Below, piece by piece: positions 26,101-34,384 of a stretch of DNA of 64,000 nt. Position 1 is the first letter of the stretch; the number at the start of each line of letters is the position of its first letter. Source of the DNA: an uncultured Eubacteriales bacterium (GTDB lineage: Bacteria; Bacillota; Clostridia; Oscillospirales; CAG-272). Position numbers and translations under genes: made by a program. Location: assembly GCA_934402395.1 (NCBI GenBank), contig CAKRTQ010000009.1, positions 45,700 through 109,699 on the forward strand, read 5' to 3'. The notes beneath the pieces were generated by a model. It had not been told where the DNA came from. It made no database searches and saw only the letters and a list, made by a program, of their open reading frames with translations.

Positions 26101-26922
26101 ATGAAGGAAAATTACGAACGCTACGCCTGCGGCGAGGCGGACGCCGAGCGCTTTGCCCGGATCGCCCGCGAGGTCACGGCGGCGGCGAAGGGGGAATATT
26201 CCGGCGGTGATGCCGGTGTCGGGGTGCTGAATGAAAAAAGAATGCACGCCGCGATCAAAAAATTCATCTGCGCCGACGGTTCATTTCACGAACAAAGACC
26301 GCTCACAGGCGGCAGAGGGACAAAAAAATATGTTGCCGATGTGCTTGCCGGCGGTGAGATCTACGAAATACAGACGGGCTCTTTCTGGCCGCTGCGAAAA
26401 AAGCTTGAGTGGTACGCGGCAAATACCGGATATCATGTTACGGTGGTGCATCCGGTTGCAGTGCGGCGGCGTATAGTGTGGATCGACCCGGAAAGCGGCG
26501 AGACAACGCCATCGCCCCGCCGCGCACCGGCGCGGCGGGCGGCTGATGTGTTGCCCGAGCTCGTGTACATTTCGGAGCTTGCCGCCGAGGGCAGGGTCGG
26601 CGTGGAGCTTTTGCTGATCGAGGCTGAGGAATACCGCTTTCTTGACGGTTGGGCGCGCGGCGGCAAACGCGGTTCATCGCGGTTCGAGATGCTTCCCGTA
26701 GCTCTCATGGGCAGGGTGCGGCTTGAGCTGCCCGAGGATTATGCCGATCTTCTTGCGCCGGAGCTTTACGGGCACGAGTTCACGGCGGCGGAATTCGCGC
26801 GTCTGATGCATTTCCGCTCCCGTCCCGCATATCTTGCTCTCGGTGCGCTCACGGTCCTCGGCGTAGCCCGCGTCAGTGCGGAAGAAAGACCGAAAAGATA
26901 TATTCTTACCGGAGAGCACTGA
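26101..26922 (+). CDS. Uncharacterised protein with PD-(D/E)XK-like D-ExQ motif
   Basis: A 273-residue protein whose ATG is 4 bases after the stop of the exporter gene, so it is translationally linked. I recall similar uncharacterised proteins in Firmicutes but no assigned function. Seen: E45, HE at 63-64, YVAD (D80), IYEIQTGSF (E89, Q91) and PLRKKLEWY. This spacing resembles the restriction-endonuclease fold core (E...D-x8-ExQ/K). Later WIDPESGE and EEYRFLDGWARGGKRGSSRFE are also striking, and a winged-helix-like end (FTAAEFARLMHFRSRPAYLALGALTVLGVA) is likely. A nuclease or DNA-binding role is inference. Confidence 0.6.
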   Translation: MKENYERYACGEADAERFARIAREVTAAAKGEYSGGDAGVGVLNEKRMHAAIKKFICADGSFHEQRPLTGGRGTKKYVADVLAGGEIYEIQTGSFWPLRKKLEWYAANTGYHVTVVHPVAVRRRIVWIDPESGETTPSPRRAPARRAADVLPELVYISELAAEGRVGVELLLIEAEEYRFLDGWARGGKRGSSRFEMLPVALMGRVRLELPEDYADLLAPELYGHEFTAAEFARLMHFRSRPAYLALGALTVLGVARVSAEERPKRYILTGEH

Positions 26923-26984
26923 TCCCGGACAGCCTGCGGATCCGCGCCGACCGAAGAAAAAATATACCGAAAAAAGATCCTTTT

Positions 26985-27028
26985 ATGGGGCTGTTAAAAA
27001 ACTCATTTGAATTTTTTAACAGCCCCAT
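26985..27028. terminator. Terminator with conserved inner core
   Basis: ATGGGGCTGTTAAAAAACTC pairs with the complementary arm ending AACAGCCCCAT. It ends the marR-ABC operon; the same AAAACTC core is seen at other gene ends. Confidence 0.85.
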
Positions 27029-27115
27029 TTGGTTTGCAGTCCGCGGGTGTGCAGCCGTAAAAGTGAAAAAAAACATTTCTCTACTGTTTCTTGACCGCTT
27101 GCGAAAGCAAAAAGG

Positions 27116-27144
27116 TTGAATTTACGTGCGGTATGTGGTATAAT
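27116..27144 (+). promoter_or_regulatory. Promoter of the 27204 gene
   Basis: TTGAAT (27116-27121) and TATAAT (27139-27144), spacer 17. Confidence 0.75.
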
Positions 27145-27203
27145 AAAAAAAACAGCCGCGCGGCGCGACCGCGCCGTCCGAATTTTTAGTCAAGAGGCAT
27201 ACA

Positions 27204-28598
27204 ATGCGGAAATTATATAAAACGGCAGCTTTGATACTCATTGCCGTGATTTGCCTTGCCGCCGGCTGCACACGGGGCACGGGACCTGCCGGTACCACAG
27301 CCGGCGGTATCGAACCGGCGGTAACGCCGGCAGATACGACCGGACACGGCACGGCATCCGGCGGAAGTGCGACGACCGACGATCCCGATGCTTCTGCGTT
27401 CCGCGCCGACATAACGACGTCGGGCGGAGCGGTGATAGTGGGCAGCGTAAAAAAAGATGCAGAAGGGCTTTATCTGGAGCCGGGGAAGCCGCTGAATATA
27501 AAGATCACGGGGACCTCGGGGACGGATTCCGGGATCGGTGCAGTGCGTTCCATTCGCTTTGACGCTCAGGTCGCTGCCGGAAAGATGGAATACCTCGGCA
27601 GCATAGTCACTGTTCTGGGCAGACTGTCGTTTGAGCCTGCGGGCGCCGGGGTCTGCATTTACCCGTATAAGATCGAATACGGCAGGCACGCGGATGCCTG
27701 CTGTGCAGTCCCCGGTCTTGTGCCGCCCGACGGCGGACAGTATGTTTACGATCCGGCTCGGCTGCCCGAAAAGATGCGCGTCGGCGGCGGAGAGGACGGC
27801 GTGTACCGTTATAACCCTTACGCGCTCTCGGCATCGGCTCTGCGCTTTATGGGCAGTTATTTTGCCGATTTTTATGTTTCGTTCATCGATGCATACCTGA
27901 ATTACGAAACAAGCATTCCGTGTTCCTCGGCGTGGTACGCGTGGATGCTTCCGGTAGTGCTTGAAAACGAATTTCCCCTTTACGGAGCCGAGGTCGTGAC
28001 CGACACGCTCACATATTACGACCCGGACCGCGGGACCGTAACATGGAGCTATAAGACCGCCTCGCGCGGGGCGCATGATTCGCTTGTGGAGTCCTTCCGC
28101 GCGTCGGCTGACGAATTTCTCGGCGGCGTTACCTCCGCAATGGGAGAGAGGGAGCGCGCCGGGAAGGTCTACAATAATATTACCAAGCGCGTCAGATACG
28201 ATTATGACATATTGCGCGCGAGTTATGTGCCCGCGTACCATCCGTCATATCGCGCGTACTGCGAGCATACCGGAATATGCTCCACCTTTGCCCGCGCATA
28301 TGCGCAAATGCTCACACAGGTAGGCATAGATAACGAATTCTGTGCTACCGACATTCGCGGCGAGGTAGTGGGACACGCATGGGTAATGGCTGAAATAGAG
28401 GGCAAAAACTACTTTTTTGACCCCACATATGAGCTTTCCACTACGGCGGGGCGCGGATATGTTTACTTCGGCATGACGCTATCCACCCGACTTTCGAGCG
28501 ATTCGCGTATAATCAAAAGCACCATCGTTGTGGGAACATACGATGCAAGACCGGTGGGGGATGTCGATATCTCGCGCACGGTTCTTCCGGTTTCATAA
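27204..28598 (+). CDS. Transglutaminase-like domain lipoprotein
   Basis: A 464-residue lipoprotein (lipobox CLAAGC, Cys22) with a Thr/Gly linker and a C-terminal transglutaminase-like (cysteine protease fold) domain. Seen: YNNITKRVRYDYDI, then GICSTFARAYAQMLTQVGI with the catalytic Cys, GHAWVMAEIEGKNYFFDPTYE with the catalytic His and Asp. Such secreted domains act as peptidases or amidases in the envelope; the substrate is unknown. It has its own promoter and is followed after 5 bases by a PAP2 gene. Confidence 0.8.
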   Translation: MRKLYKTAALILIAVICLAAGCTRGTGPAGTTAGGIEPAVTPADTTGHGTASGGSATTDDPDASAFRADITTSGGAVIVGSVKKDAEGLYLEPGKPLNIKITGTSGTDSGIGAVRSIRFDAQVAAGKMEYLGSIVTVLGRLSFEPAGAGVCIYPYKIEYGRHADACCAVPGLVPPDGGQYVYDPARLPEKMRVGGGEDGVYRYNPYALSASALRFMGSYFADFYVSFIDAYLNYETSIPCSSAWYAWMLPVVLENEFPLYGAEVVTDTLTYYDPDRGTVTWSYKTASRGAHDSLVESFRASADEFLGGVTSAMGERERAGKVYNNITKRVRYDYDILRASYVPAYHPSYRAYCEHTGICSTFARAYAQMLTQVGIDNEFCATDIRGEVVGHAWVMAEIEGKNYFFDPTYELSTTAGRGYVYFGMTLSTRLSSDSRIIKSTIVVGTYDARPVGDVDISRTVLPVS

Positions 28599-28603
28599 AA
28601 GAC

Positions 28604-29263
28604 ATGAAAAAGACAGACAAATTCCGCACTTTTCTGCGCGAAAACAAACAGGTGTGCTTCTTTGCCCTCTTCCTCACTGTGTGGGCGGGATACTTTTTTA
28701 CAACAGGCGGTGCGCGGGAGCGTACCGTGATCCACTGTGCGCTTGACGATGCGATACCGTTTGTCCCCGCATTTATAATTCCGTATCTGGTGTGGTACGC
28801 GTATGTGCCGCTGTTGCTTGCGGCGGTATGCTTTTTGGATAAAAAGTATTTTCCGCGTCAGTGCGCGGCGTTTTTCGGCGGAGCATGGGCGTGTATTGCC
28901 GTGCTTATAGCGTTTCCCACGGCAGTGGATTTCCGCCCCGATGCCGAGGGGCGCGGTGTGTTTTTGTGGCTTTGCCGCTTCATCTTTGCCCTTGACCGAC
29001 CCGTAAACGTTTTTCCGAGCCTGCATTGCTACGAGGCACTGTGCGTTCATATTACGGCGTTTTCCTGCCCCGCACTCAGAAAAAAGACCGCATGGCGCGT
29101 CTTAAGCGCCGTGACAGCCCTGCTTATCTGCCTTTCCACAGTTTTTGTAAAACAGCACTCCGCGCTTGATCTTGCTGCCGGATGTGCCGCCGCACTCATT
29201 GCCGCCCTGCCGGTGACAGTGCTCAACAGAAAGAGACCGAAAAATGATAATCAGACCCTTTAA
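28604..29263 (+). CDS. PAP2 family membrane phosphatase
   Basis: A 219-residue integral membrane protein with about five helices. NVFPSLHCYEAL is the second phosphatase motif and VKQHSALDLAAG the third (catalytic His and Asp). The first motif is weak. Members dephosphorylate undecaprenyl pyrophosphate or phosphatidic acid or act as inositol-phospholipid phosphotransferases. Its end overlaps the next gene by 20 bases, indicating translational coupling. Confidence 0.8.
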   Translation: MKKTDKFRTFLRENKQVCFFALFLTVWAGYFFTTGGARERTVIHCALDDAIPFVPAFIIPYLVWYAYVPLLLAAVCFLDKKYFPRQCAAFFGGAWACIAVLIAFPTAVDFRPDAEGRGVFLWLCRFIFALDRPVNVFPSLHCYEALCVHITAFSCPALRKKTAWRVLSAVTALLICLSTVFVKQHSALDLAAGCAAALIAALPVTVLNRKRPKNDNQTL

Positions 29264-30041
29264 TGCCGTACATACAGGACTTTTTGTATTTGCCGCAGTG
29301 TTGATCCTGATGCTTTATTTTGTGCTTTACCGCGCCGATGAGAACACGCGCAAGTGGGTGATGGTCTCGATATGCGCCGTAAATGTGGCAGGCTTTTTTC
29401 TCTATAAGCTCGCCCTGTCGCACGATGCGGAATTTCTCAGCATAAACGGCATCGAACGGTTCAACTGGTGGAACGAGCTGCCGCTGCAACTCTGCAATAT
29501 AAATATGTTCCTGATACCGATAGGGATTCTCACAAAAAAGCGTCCGATCCTCGGTTTTTCCTTTTTCGTTGCGCCGCTCGGCGCGGTGATGGCGCTGCTG
29601 TTCCCGGAACCTGCATTTGACGGATTTTCACTTTTCCTGCCGCGTATTTTGGGCTTTTACGGTACTCATATCGTGATATTTATCTGCGGGATAAGCCTTG
29701 CCACGCTCGGTCTTTACCGTCCGCGGCTCCGCGATTTCCCCGGAATATATCTTACGCTGATCTGCCTTGCGTGCGGGGCGCATATCGTTAATCTTGTTTT
29801 GCGCCACACAGTCTGCCCGTTCGCCAATTACTTTTTCACATATCCCGCAGATATAAGCATTCTCCGTCTTTTCCGCAGCTGGATCCCGGTGCCGCTGCTT
29901 TATCTTGCGCCGGGGCTTGTTATCCTCGGCGTATATATGCTGACGGTATGGCTTACCCTTGCCCTGCCTGAACGGATAGCGGCGGCGAGAGAAAAAAAGA
30001 AAGAAAAAAATAGCGGGTGCGATGAGTCCTCTGAAGAATAA
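29244..30041 (+). CDS. YwaF-like (TIGR02206) integral membrane protein
   Basis: A 265-residue protein with about seven hydrophobic helices and the family hallmark WNELPLQLCNINMFLIPIG (about residues 76-94). Families of this type are conserved in Firmicutes without a settled function. The C-terminus is highly charged. It overlaps the PAP2 gene, which suggests a shared envelope role. Confidence 0.8.
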   Translation: MIIRPFNAVHTGLFVFAAVLILMLYFVLYRADENTRKWVMVSICAVNVAGFFLYKLALSHDAEFLSINGIERFNWWNELPLQLCNINMFLIPIGILTKKRPILGFSFFVAPLGAVMALLFPEPAFDGFSLFLPRILGFYGTHIVIFICGISLATLGLYRPRLRDFPGIYLTLICLACGAHIVNLVLRHTVCPFANYFFTYPADISILRLFRSWIPVPLLYLAPGLVILGVYMLTVWLTLALPERIAAAREKKKEKNSGCDESSEE

Positions 30042-30048
30042 AACAAAT

Positions 30049-30083
30049 GCGGCTGCCAAAAACTCAATGTTTTCAACAGCCGC
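30049..30083 (+). terminator. Terminator hairpin 1 after the YwaF-like gene
   Basis: GCGGCTG (30049-30055) pairs with CAGCCGC (30077-30083); the loop side holds AAAAACTC and GTTTT, a diverged copy of the common core. Confidence 0.65.
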
Positions 30084-30088
30084 TCAAA

Positions 30089-30116
30089 AATGCCGGGATC
30101 GTGACCGGCATTTTTT
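30089..30116 (+). terminator. Terminator hairpin 2 after the YwaF-like gene
   Basis: TGCCGG (30091-30096) and CCGGCA (30105-30110) followed by six T. Confidence 0.75.
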
Positions 30117-30210
30117 ATGCGAATTTAGTCATTTTTGCCCTCAGTAACGTTGTTTTTTAGCTTTTTTCGCGGCAAAACGGAGGTGTTTTCAACCTACGGG
30201 AACAATGTCG

Positions 30211-30254
30211 ATGGGGATGTAAAAAACTCATTTTGAGTTTTTTTACATCCCCAT
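30211..30254. terminator. Bidirectional terminator with conserved core
   Basis: ATGGGGATGTAAAAAACTCA pairs with the complementary arm ending ACATCCCCAT. It lies just downstream of the leftward exonuclease gene. Confidence 0.85.
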
Positions 30255-30267
30255 GGTTTTTATTCGG

Positions 30268-31116
30268 TCACATCACTCCGGCTTCCCTCAGCAGCGCCGC
30301 AGTCGTTACCGAATTCGTAATAAACTCAAACGGCGGCGGTGCGTCAAACGGCGGGCTGACCAGCCCCCTCAGTCTTATCACACGGTGGTTGCGCCGCAGA
30401 CGGTCCGCATCGTCAATTATGGAGTTGCGTATCATCGGGCGTGATATTTTATCCGCGTGTTCGATAACGTTTTCAAGATCGCCCCAGTCTGAAAGCAGTC
30501 CGGCGGCAATTTTGGGACCGACGCCGCGCGCACCGCGTATGTTGTCGGACGGGTCGCCGACAAGCGATTTGTAGTCAACAAACGCGCACGGATCCACCCC
30601 GTAGCGTTCCCGCACGTATGCGGTGTCGCATATTATGCTGCGGTCGCCGCCGCGATAGCGCAGTACCTTTACTTTTTCGCTTATAAGCTGAAAAAAGTCG
30701 CTGTCCTGCGAGGCTATCACAATGTCGTAGCTCTTGGCAAAGCGCACAACACAGGATGAAATGATGTCGTCCACTTCGTATGTGCTTATCACCTTATGGT
30801 ATCCGCCTATTACGTCGAGCACCCGTTCTATGTCGGGTATCTGTGAAAACGGAGTTTCCTCCTCCGGCATATCGGTAAAATCGCGCCGTCCCGCTTTATA
30901 TTCGGGCATAAGCTCAAGGCGTTCGCGGTTCCGCTCGCTGTCAAACAGCACGGCAAGATAGCGCGGATGCGTCATTCGTATCATCCGCAAAAGCGCACCT
31001 GTGAATCCGAGCGTGCCATGTATCGCTTTTCCGCTGCTGTTTACAATGCGCGACGGCATGCCGTAAAACATCTGAAAAAGCAGATTTGAGCCGTCAACAA
31101 GCAAAAAATTATTCAT
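30268..31116 (-). CDS. Stand-alone 5'-3' exonuclease (FEN/YpcP type)
   Basis: A 282-residue protein matching the 5' nuclease domain of DNA polymerase I without the polymerase. Seen: LLVDGSNLLFQMFYGMP, YLAVLFDSERNRERLELMPEYKAGR, YEVDDIISS, IVIASQDSDFFQLIS and LVGDPSDNIRGARGVGPKIAAGLL, holding the metal-binding acidic residues and the helix-hairpin-helix. Such enzymes remove RNA primers and flaps. It begins 1 base after the stop of the fusion gene upstream, so the two form an operon. Confidence 0.93.
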   Translation of the reverse strand: MNNFLLVDGSNLLFQMFYGMPSRIVNSSGKAIHGTLGFTGALLRMIRMTHPRYLAVLFDSERNRERLELMPEYKAGRRDFTDMPEEETPFSQIPDIERVLDVIGGYHKVISTYEVDDIISSCVVRFAKSYDIVIASQDSDFFQLISEKVKVLRYRGGDRSIICDTAYVRERYGVDPCAFVDYKSLVGDPSDNIRGARGVGPKIAAGLLSDWGDLENVIEHADKISRPMIRNSIIDDADRLRRNHRVIRLRGLVSPPFDAPPPFEFITNSVTTAALLREAGVM

Positions 31117-31117
31117 T

Positions 31118-32275
31118 TTACTGCTTCCTTTTGCCTTTTTGTTTTGCGTAGCTCCTTTTGGGCTTTGCCGCAGGTCCTATAATGCGCTCAAGCGCGGCTG
31201 CAGCCTCTGCTGCGTTGTCTCCGACCGGAAGCTCCACATCGCACACCTCGGCATTGCGGTATTCAAAGTCAAGCGACATGATGCGGCGCATTTTGTCCTC
31301 GGGCGATGTCTCGCGGCAGATAATATCAAGCAGCACCGCGCTTTTCTGGCGGTTGGTAAACACGAGCATGGCGCGGCTGCGGTAAAGATTTTTTACCGTG
31401 AGCGCACCGCAGATGTCGATAGGTATCACCGCGAGATGTCCGCGTTCAACGATGGGGGCTATTTCATCGTCAGAGGTGCCGAAGTAATATTTGCTGTAAA
31501 CCGTGGTCTCGATAAAACGTCCCGCATCCTTTTCGCAAAGAAACTGCGCTTCGTCGATAAAACGGTAAGCATGGGGGCTTTCGCCATCTCTGCGCGGACG
31601 TGTGGTTGATGTCAGCGGCTTTTCAAAGCGGGCTTTTTTCATAAGCTCGTGCGCAATATCGTTTTTGAGTGAGCCGGACGGTCCCACAAGGCAGACGACG
31701 CCGCCGTGCGACAGGTCCGGGGCGCGCTCGGTAAAAGAGCTGCGCACCATTTTGCACAGATGAAGAAAATCGTCATAGCTGTTGACAGCCAGAAGTCCCG
31801 ACATATCGGTGTTCCACGGCTTGCGGAAGAGCACGGGATAAGCCGCGCGCGAATTGGAAATGTTGTGCGCTGCGTCGTCAAGCAGAATATCCACTGCCAT
31901 AACGTCCTTGCGCGTGCCAATTATGATGTTTTCTGGCGGCACCTCGGGAAAATCGCGGCGCAGACGCTCGGCGCGCGCGGTCATGCAGGCAGGCGGTACG
32001 GCTGTAATGAAAAATATGTCGGCAAGGCGGGAGAGTTCATGTACGAATTTCTGCGCACCGGGAAGCAGCGGCTGATCTCTTACAAATTCGGGTTTGCCGT
32101 AAAGCGCCATGCGCTCGTCGGCGTGTCTGCCGTAATGTCCCCATCCGGTTATTTCGTTTATACTTACGGGTTCCTCATCGGGGTGTGCGGCGTTGATTAT
32201 GGACAGTGCGTAGGAGTTGCATTCGTAGACGGTATCGTCTACGTCAAGTCCGACGCGAAGCCTGTATTTTCTCAT
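31118..32275 (-). CDS. Fusion: HAD 5'(3')-deoxyribonucleotidase-like plus guanylate-kinase-like domain
   Basis: Two domains in 385 residues. 1-175: a HAD phosphatase of the NT5C type (LDVDDTVYECNSYA at 9-22, ITAVPP near 90, ILLDDAAHNI near 130). About 190-375: a guanylate-kinase fold (LVGPSGSLKN, TSTTRPRRDGES at 222-233, KYYFGTSDDEI). The P-loop is degraded: G203 became Leu and the Ser/Thr after Lys became Asn, so kinase activity is doubtful and the domain may bind GMP for control. The basic C-terminus (KPKRSYAKQKGKRKQ) may bind nucleic acid. Linked to an exonuclease gene, which suggests nucleotide or DNA-end metabolism. Confidence 0.8.
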   Translation of the reverse strand: MRKYRLRVGLDVDDTVYECNSYALSIINAAHPDEEPVSINEITGWGHYGRHADERMALYGKPEFVRDQPLLPGAQKFVHELSRLADIFFITAVPPACMTARAERLRRDFPEVPPENIIIGTRKDVMAVDILLDDAAHNISNSRAAYPVLFRKPWNTDMSGLLAVNSYDDFLHLCKMVRSSFTERAPDLSHGGVVCLVGPSGSLKNDIAHELMKKARFEKPLTSTTRPRRDGESPHAYRFIDEAQFLCEKDAGRFIETTVYSKYYFGTSDDEIAPIVERGHLAVIPIDICGALTVKNLYRSRAMLVFTNRQKSAVLLDIICRETSPEDKMRRIMSLDFEYRNAEVCDVELPVGDNAAEAAAALERIIGPAAKPKRSYAKQKGKRKQ

Positions 32276-32351
32276 TTTATGACCATTCCTTTATATGCAT
32301 TTGTGCCTTTTTCTTTTTCTCATACGGCTGAACACAGTATATCATTTGGTC

Positions 32352-32380
32352 TTGACCCGACCGCGTTTTTACGCTATAAT
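32352..32380 (+). promoter_or_regulatory. Promoter of the nrnA-nrnA-surE unit
   Basis: TTGACC (32352-32357) and TATAAT (32375-32380), 17-base spacer, in the divergent region. Confidence 0.7.
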
Positions 32381-32454
32381 ATACGTATAGGTATCACTGT
32401 TAATTATACAACATTTATCTGCCTTTGGCAAGACAAAAAAGGACGGTACACGAT

Positions 32455-33402
32455 ATGTTTTCCGGAATTATAAGCGGGATCCTGAAATATGAAAGAATAA
32501 TTATCCACAGGCACTCAAAGCCCGACGGCGATGCCATCGGCAGTCAGGTTGGACTGCGCGAGCTGATACGTGAAAATTTCCCCGAGAAGGAGGTCTTTAT
32601 CGTCGGCGATGCACCGGGACGCTACGGATTTATCGAAGGCTCTGCGCCGGATACGGTCCCCGATGAATATTACGGCAACGCGCTTGCGGTGATACTCGAC
32701 ACATCCTCGCCCGCGCTGATCTCAGACGGCAGGTGGCGGACCGCGGCGGCAAGCGTGCGCATCGACCACCACATTTTTCTTGAAAAAATAGCGGATACCG
32801 AGGCGGTCGATTCCACATTTGAAAGCTGCTGCGGACTTGTTGCCGAACTGGCTCGGCGGTCCGGCTGGCAGCTCACCCCGGCGGCGGCAAAGGCGCTTTT
32901 CACCGGCATGGTGACCGATTCGGGCAGATTCCGCTATTCATCGACCAACGCGCGGACCTTTTCGCTTGCGGCGTACCTTATGAGCGTTCCTTTTGACACG
33001 TCGGATATTTATTCCGAGCTTTATGCCGACGACTGGCGTATGATACGTGCGCGCGCATCATTTGTGCTGAAGGTAAAGTTTGCCGAGCACGGCACAGGAT
33101 ATATCTACACCACGCGCGAGGAGCTTGAGGCAACGGGGCTTGATTCGTTCACCGTTTCGCGCGGCATGGTCGGCGTTATGTCGGATGTGCGCGGCGTCAG
33201 CATATGGGTCAATTTTACCGAGACGGATGCCGGCGTTCTTGCGGAGATACGCTCAAACAAATACAATATAAATCCCATTGCGGTCAAATACGGCGGCGGC
33301 GGACACGCCATGGCGAGCGGAGCCACGCTCCCCGACCGTGCTGCGGCTATGGCTATGCTCCGTGATCTTGACGCAATAGCGGGAGGAGATGGCAATGAAT
33401 AA
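32455..33402 (+). CDS. DHH/DHHA1 phosphoesterase, NrnA-like (copy 1)
   Basis: A 315-residue enzyme of the NrnA type, which degrades nano-RNAs from the 5' end and dephosphorylates pAp. Seen: IIHRHSKPDGDAIGSQVGL, VILDTSS, SVRIDHHIF (DHH motif), MVTDSGRFRYSSTN and the DHHA1 end AVKYGGGGHAMASGATL. The start at 32455 has AAAGGACGG 8 bases upstream. It overlaps the second copy by 8 bases. Confidence 0.9.
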   Translation: MFSGIISGILKYERIIIHRHSKPDGDAIGSQVGLRELIRENFPEKEVFIVGDAPGRYGFIEGSAPDTVPDEYYGNALAVILDTSSPALISDGRWRTAAASVRIDHHIFLEKIADTEAVDSTFESCCGLVAELARRSGWQLTPAAAKALFTGMVTDSGRFRYSSTNARTFSLAAYLMSVPFDTSDIYSELYADDWRMIRARASFVLKVKFAEHGTGYIYTTREELEATGLDSFTVSRGMVGVMSDVRGVSIWVNFTETDAGVLAEIRSNKYNINPIAVKYGGGGHAMASGATLPDRAAAMAMLRDLDAIAGGDGNE

Positions 33403-34384
33403 CAATTACGAAGTCAAAAAAGCGATACTTGATAAGATAAAGGAGTACGGATGTATAATCATCTCGCGCCACGTCCGCCCGGACGGTGACGCCGTGGGTT
33501 CAACGCTGGGTCTTGCGGGGATAATACGCAGGACTTTTCCCGAAAAGCATGTGTATGTGGTGAACGGCGACTATGCGGAATACACCGCGTTTCTCGGCAG
33601 CGAGGATGCAGCCCCCGATGACGGCTGCCTTGCCGGGGCTCTCGGTATCGTTATCGACACTGCCACGCCAGACCGCATATCAAATAAAAACTGGCAGTCG
33701 GTGCGCGAGGTCATAAAGATCGACCATCACATAAATATCGCCCCCTACGGCGACATTTCTTGGGTCGAGGAGCACCGTTCGTCCGCCTGCGAGATGATCG
33801 CGGACTTTTACATGACCTTCCGCGATGAGCTGAAGATCGACCGCGAGGCTGCGACCTGTATTTATGCGGGCATGGTGACCGATTCGGGCAGATTCCGCTT
33901 CCGCAGCGTTTCGGGCGATACTCTGCGCTGCGCCGCCGCGCTGCTTGATCTCGGGGTTGATACCGATACTCTTTTCGCTCATCTTTATCTTGAGGAGCTC
34001 GGGGCGTTCAGATTCCGCGCCTACGTTTACGAAAACATAAAAATGACTCCGCACGGCGTGGCGTATATCTACGTTGACAGCGCAATGAAGGAGCGTTTTG
34101 CCCTCACCGACGAGGATGCATCGAATGTTGTTTCCTGCCTTGATTCGATAAAGGGCAGCCTTATCTGGATAGCCTTTATCGACAATGCGGACGGCGCGTC
34201 GATACGCGTGCGGCTGCGTTCACGCTTTGTGACGGTGGACAAGCTTGCCAACAAATACCGCGGCGGCGGGCATGACTGCGCCAGCGGCGCAACGCTTTAT
34301 TCGGCAGACGAGATAGCCCTTCTGCTTGCCGACGCCGACGCGCTGCTTGCGGATTACAAGGAAAAGAACGGAGGCTGGATGTGA
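33395..34384 (+). CDS. DHH/DHHA1 phosphoesterase, NrnA-like (copy 2)
   Basis: A 329-residue paralog of the preceding gene with the same order of motifs: IIISRHVRPDGDAVGSTLGL, IVIDTAT, VIKIDHHIN, MVTDSGRFRFRSVS, KYRGGGHDCASGATL. The ATG at 33395 is preceded by GGGAGGAG with 6 bases; the ATG at 33389 is too close. All catalytic residues are present in both copies, so a heteromeric enzyme or divided substrates (nano-RNA, pAp, cyclic dinucleotide products) are possible. It overlaps surE by 4 bases. Confidence 0.9.
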   Translation: MNNNYEVKKAILDKIKEYGCIIISRHVRPDGDAVGSTLGLAGIIRRTFPEKHVYVVNGDYAEYTAFLGSEDAAPDDGCLAGALGIVIDTATPDRISNKNWQSVREVIKIDHHINIAPYGDISWVEEHRSSACEMIADFYMTFRDELKIDREAATCIYAGMVTDSGRFRFRSVSGDTLRCAAALLDLGVDTDTLFAHLYLEELGAFRFRAYVYENIKMTPHGVAYIYVDSAMKERFALTDEDASNVVSCLDSIKGSLIWIAFIDNADGASIRVRLRSRFVTVDKLANKYRGGGHDCASGATLYSADEIALLLADADALLADYKEKNGGWM

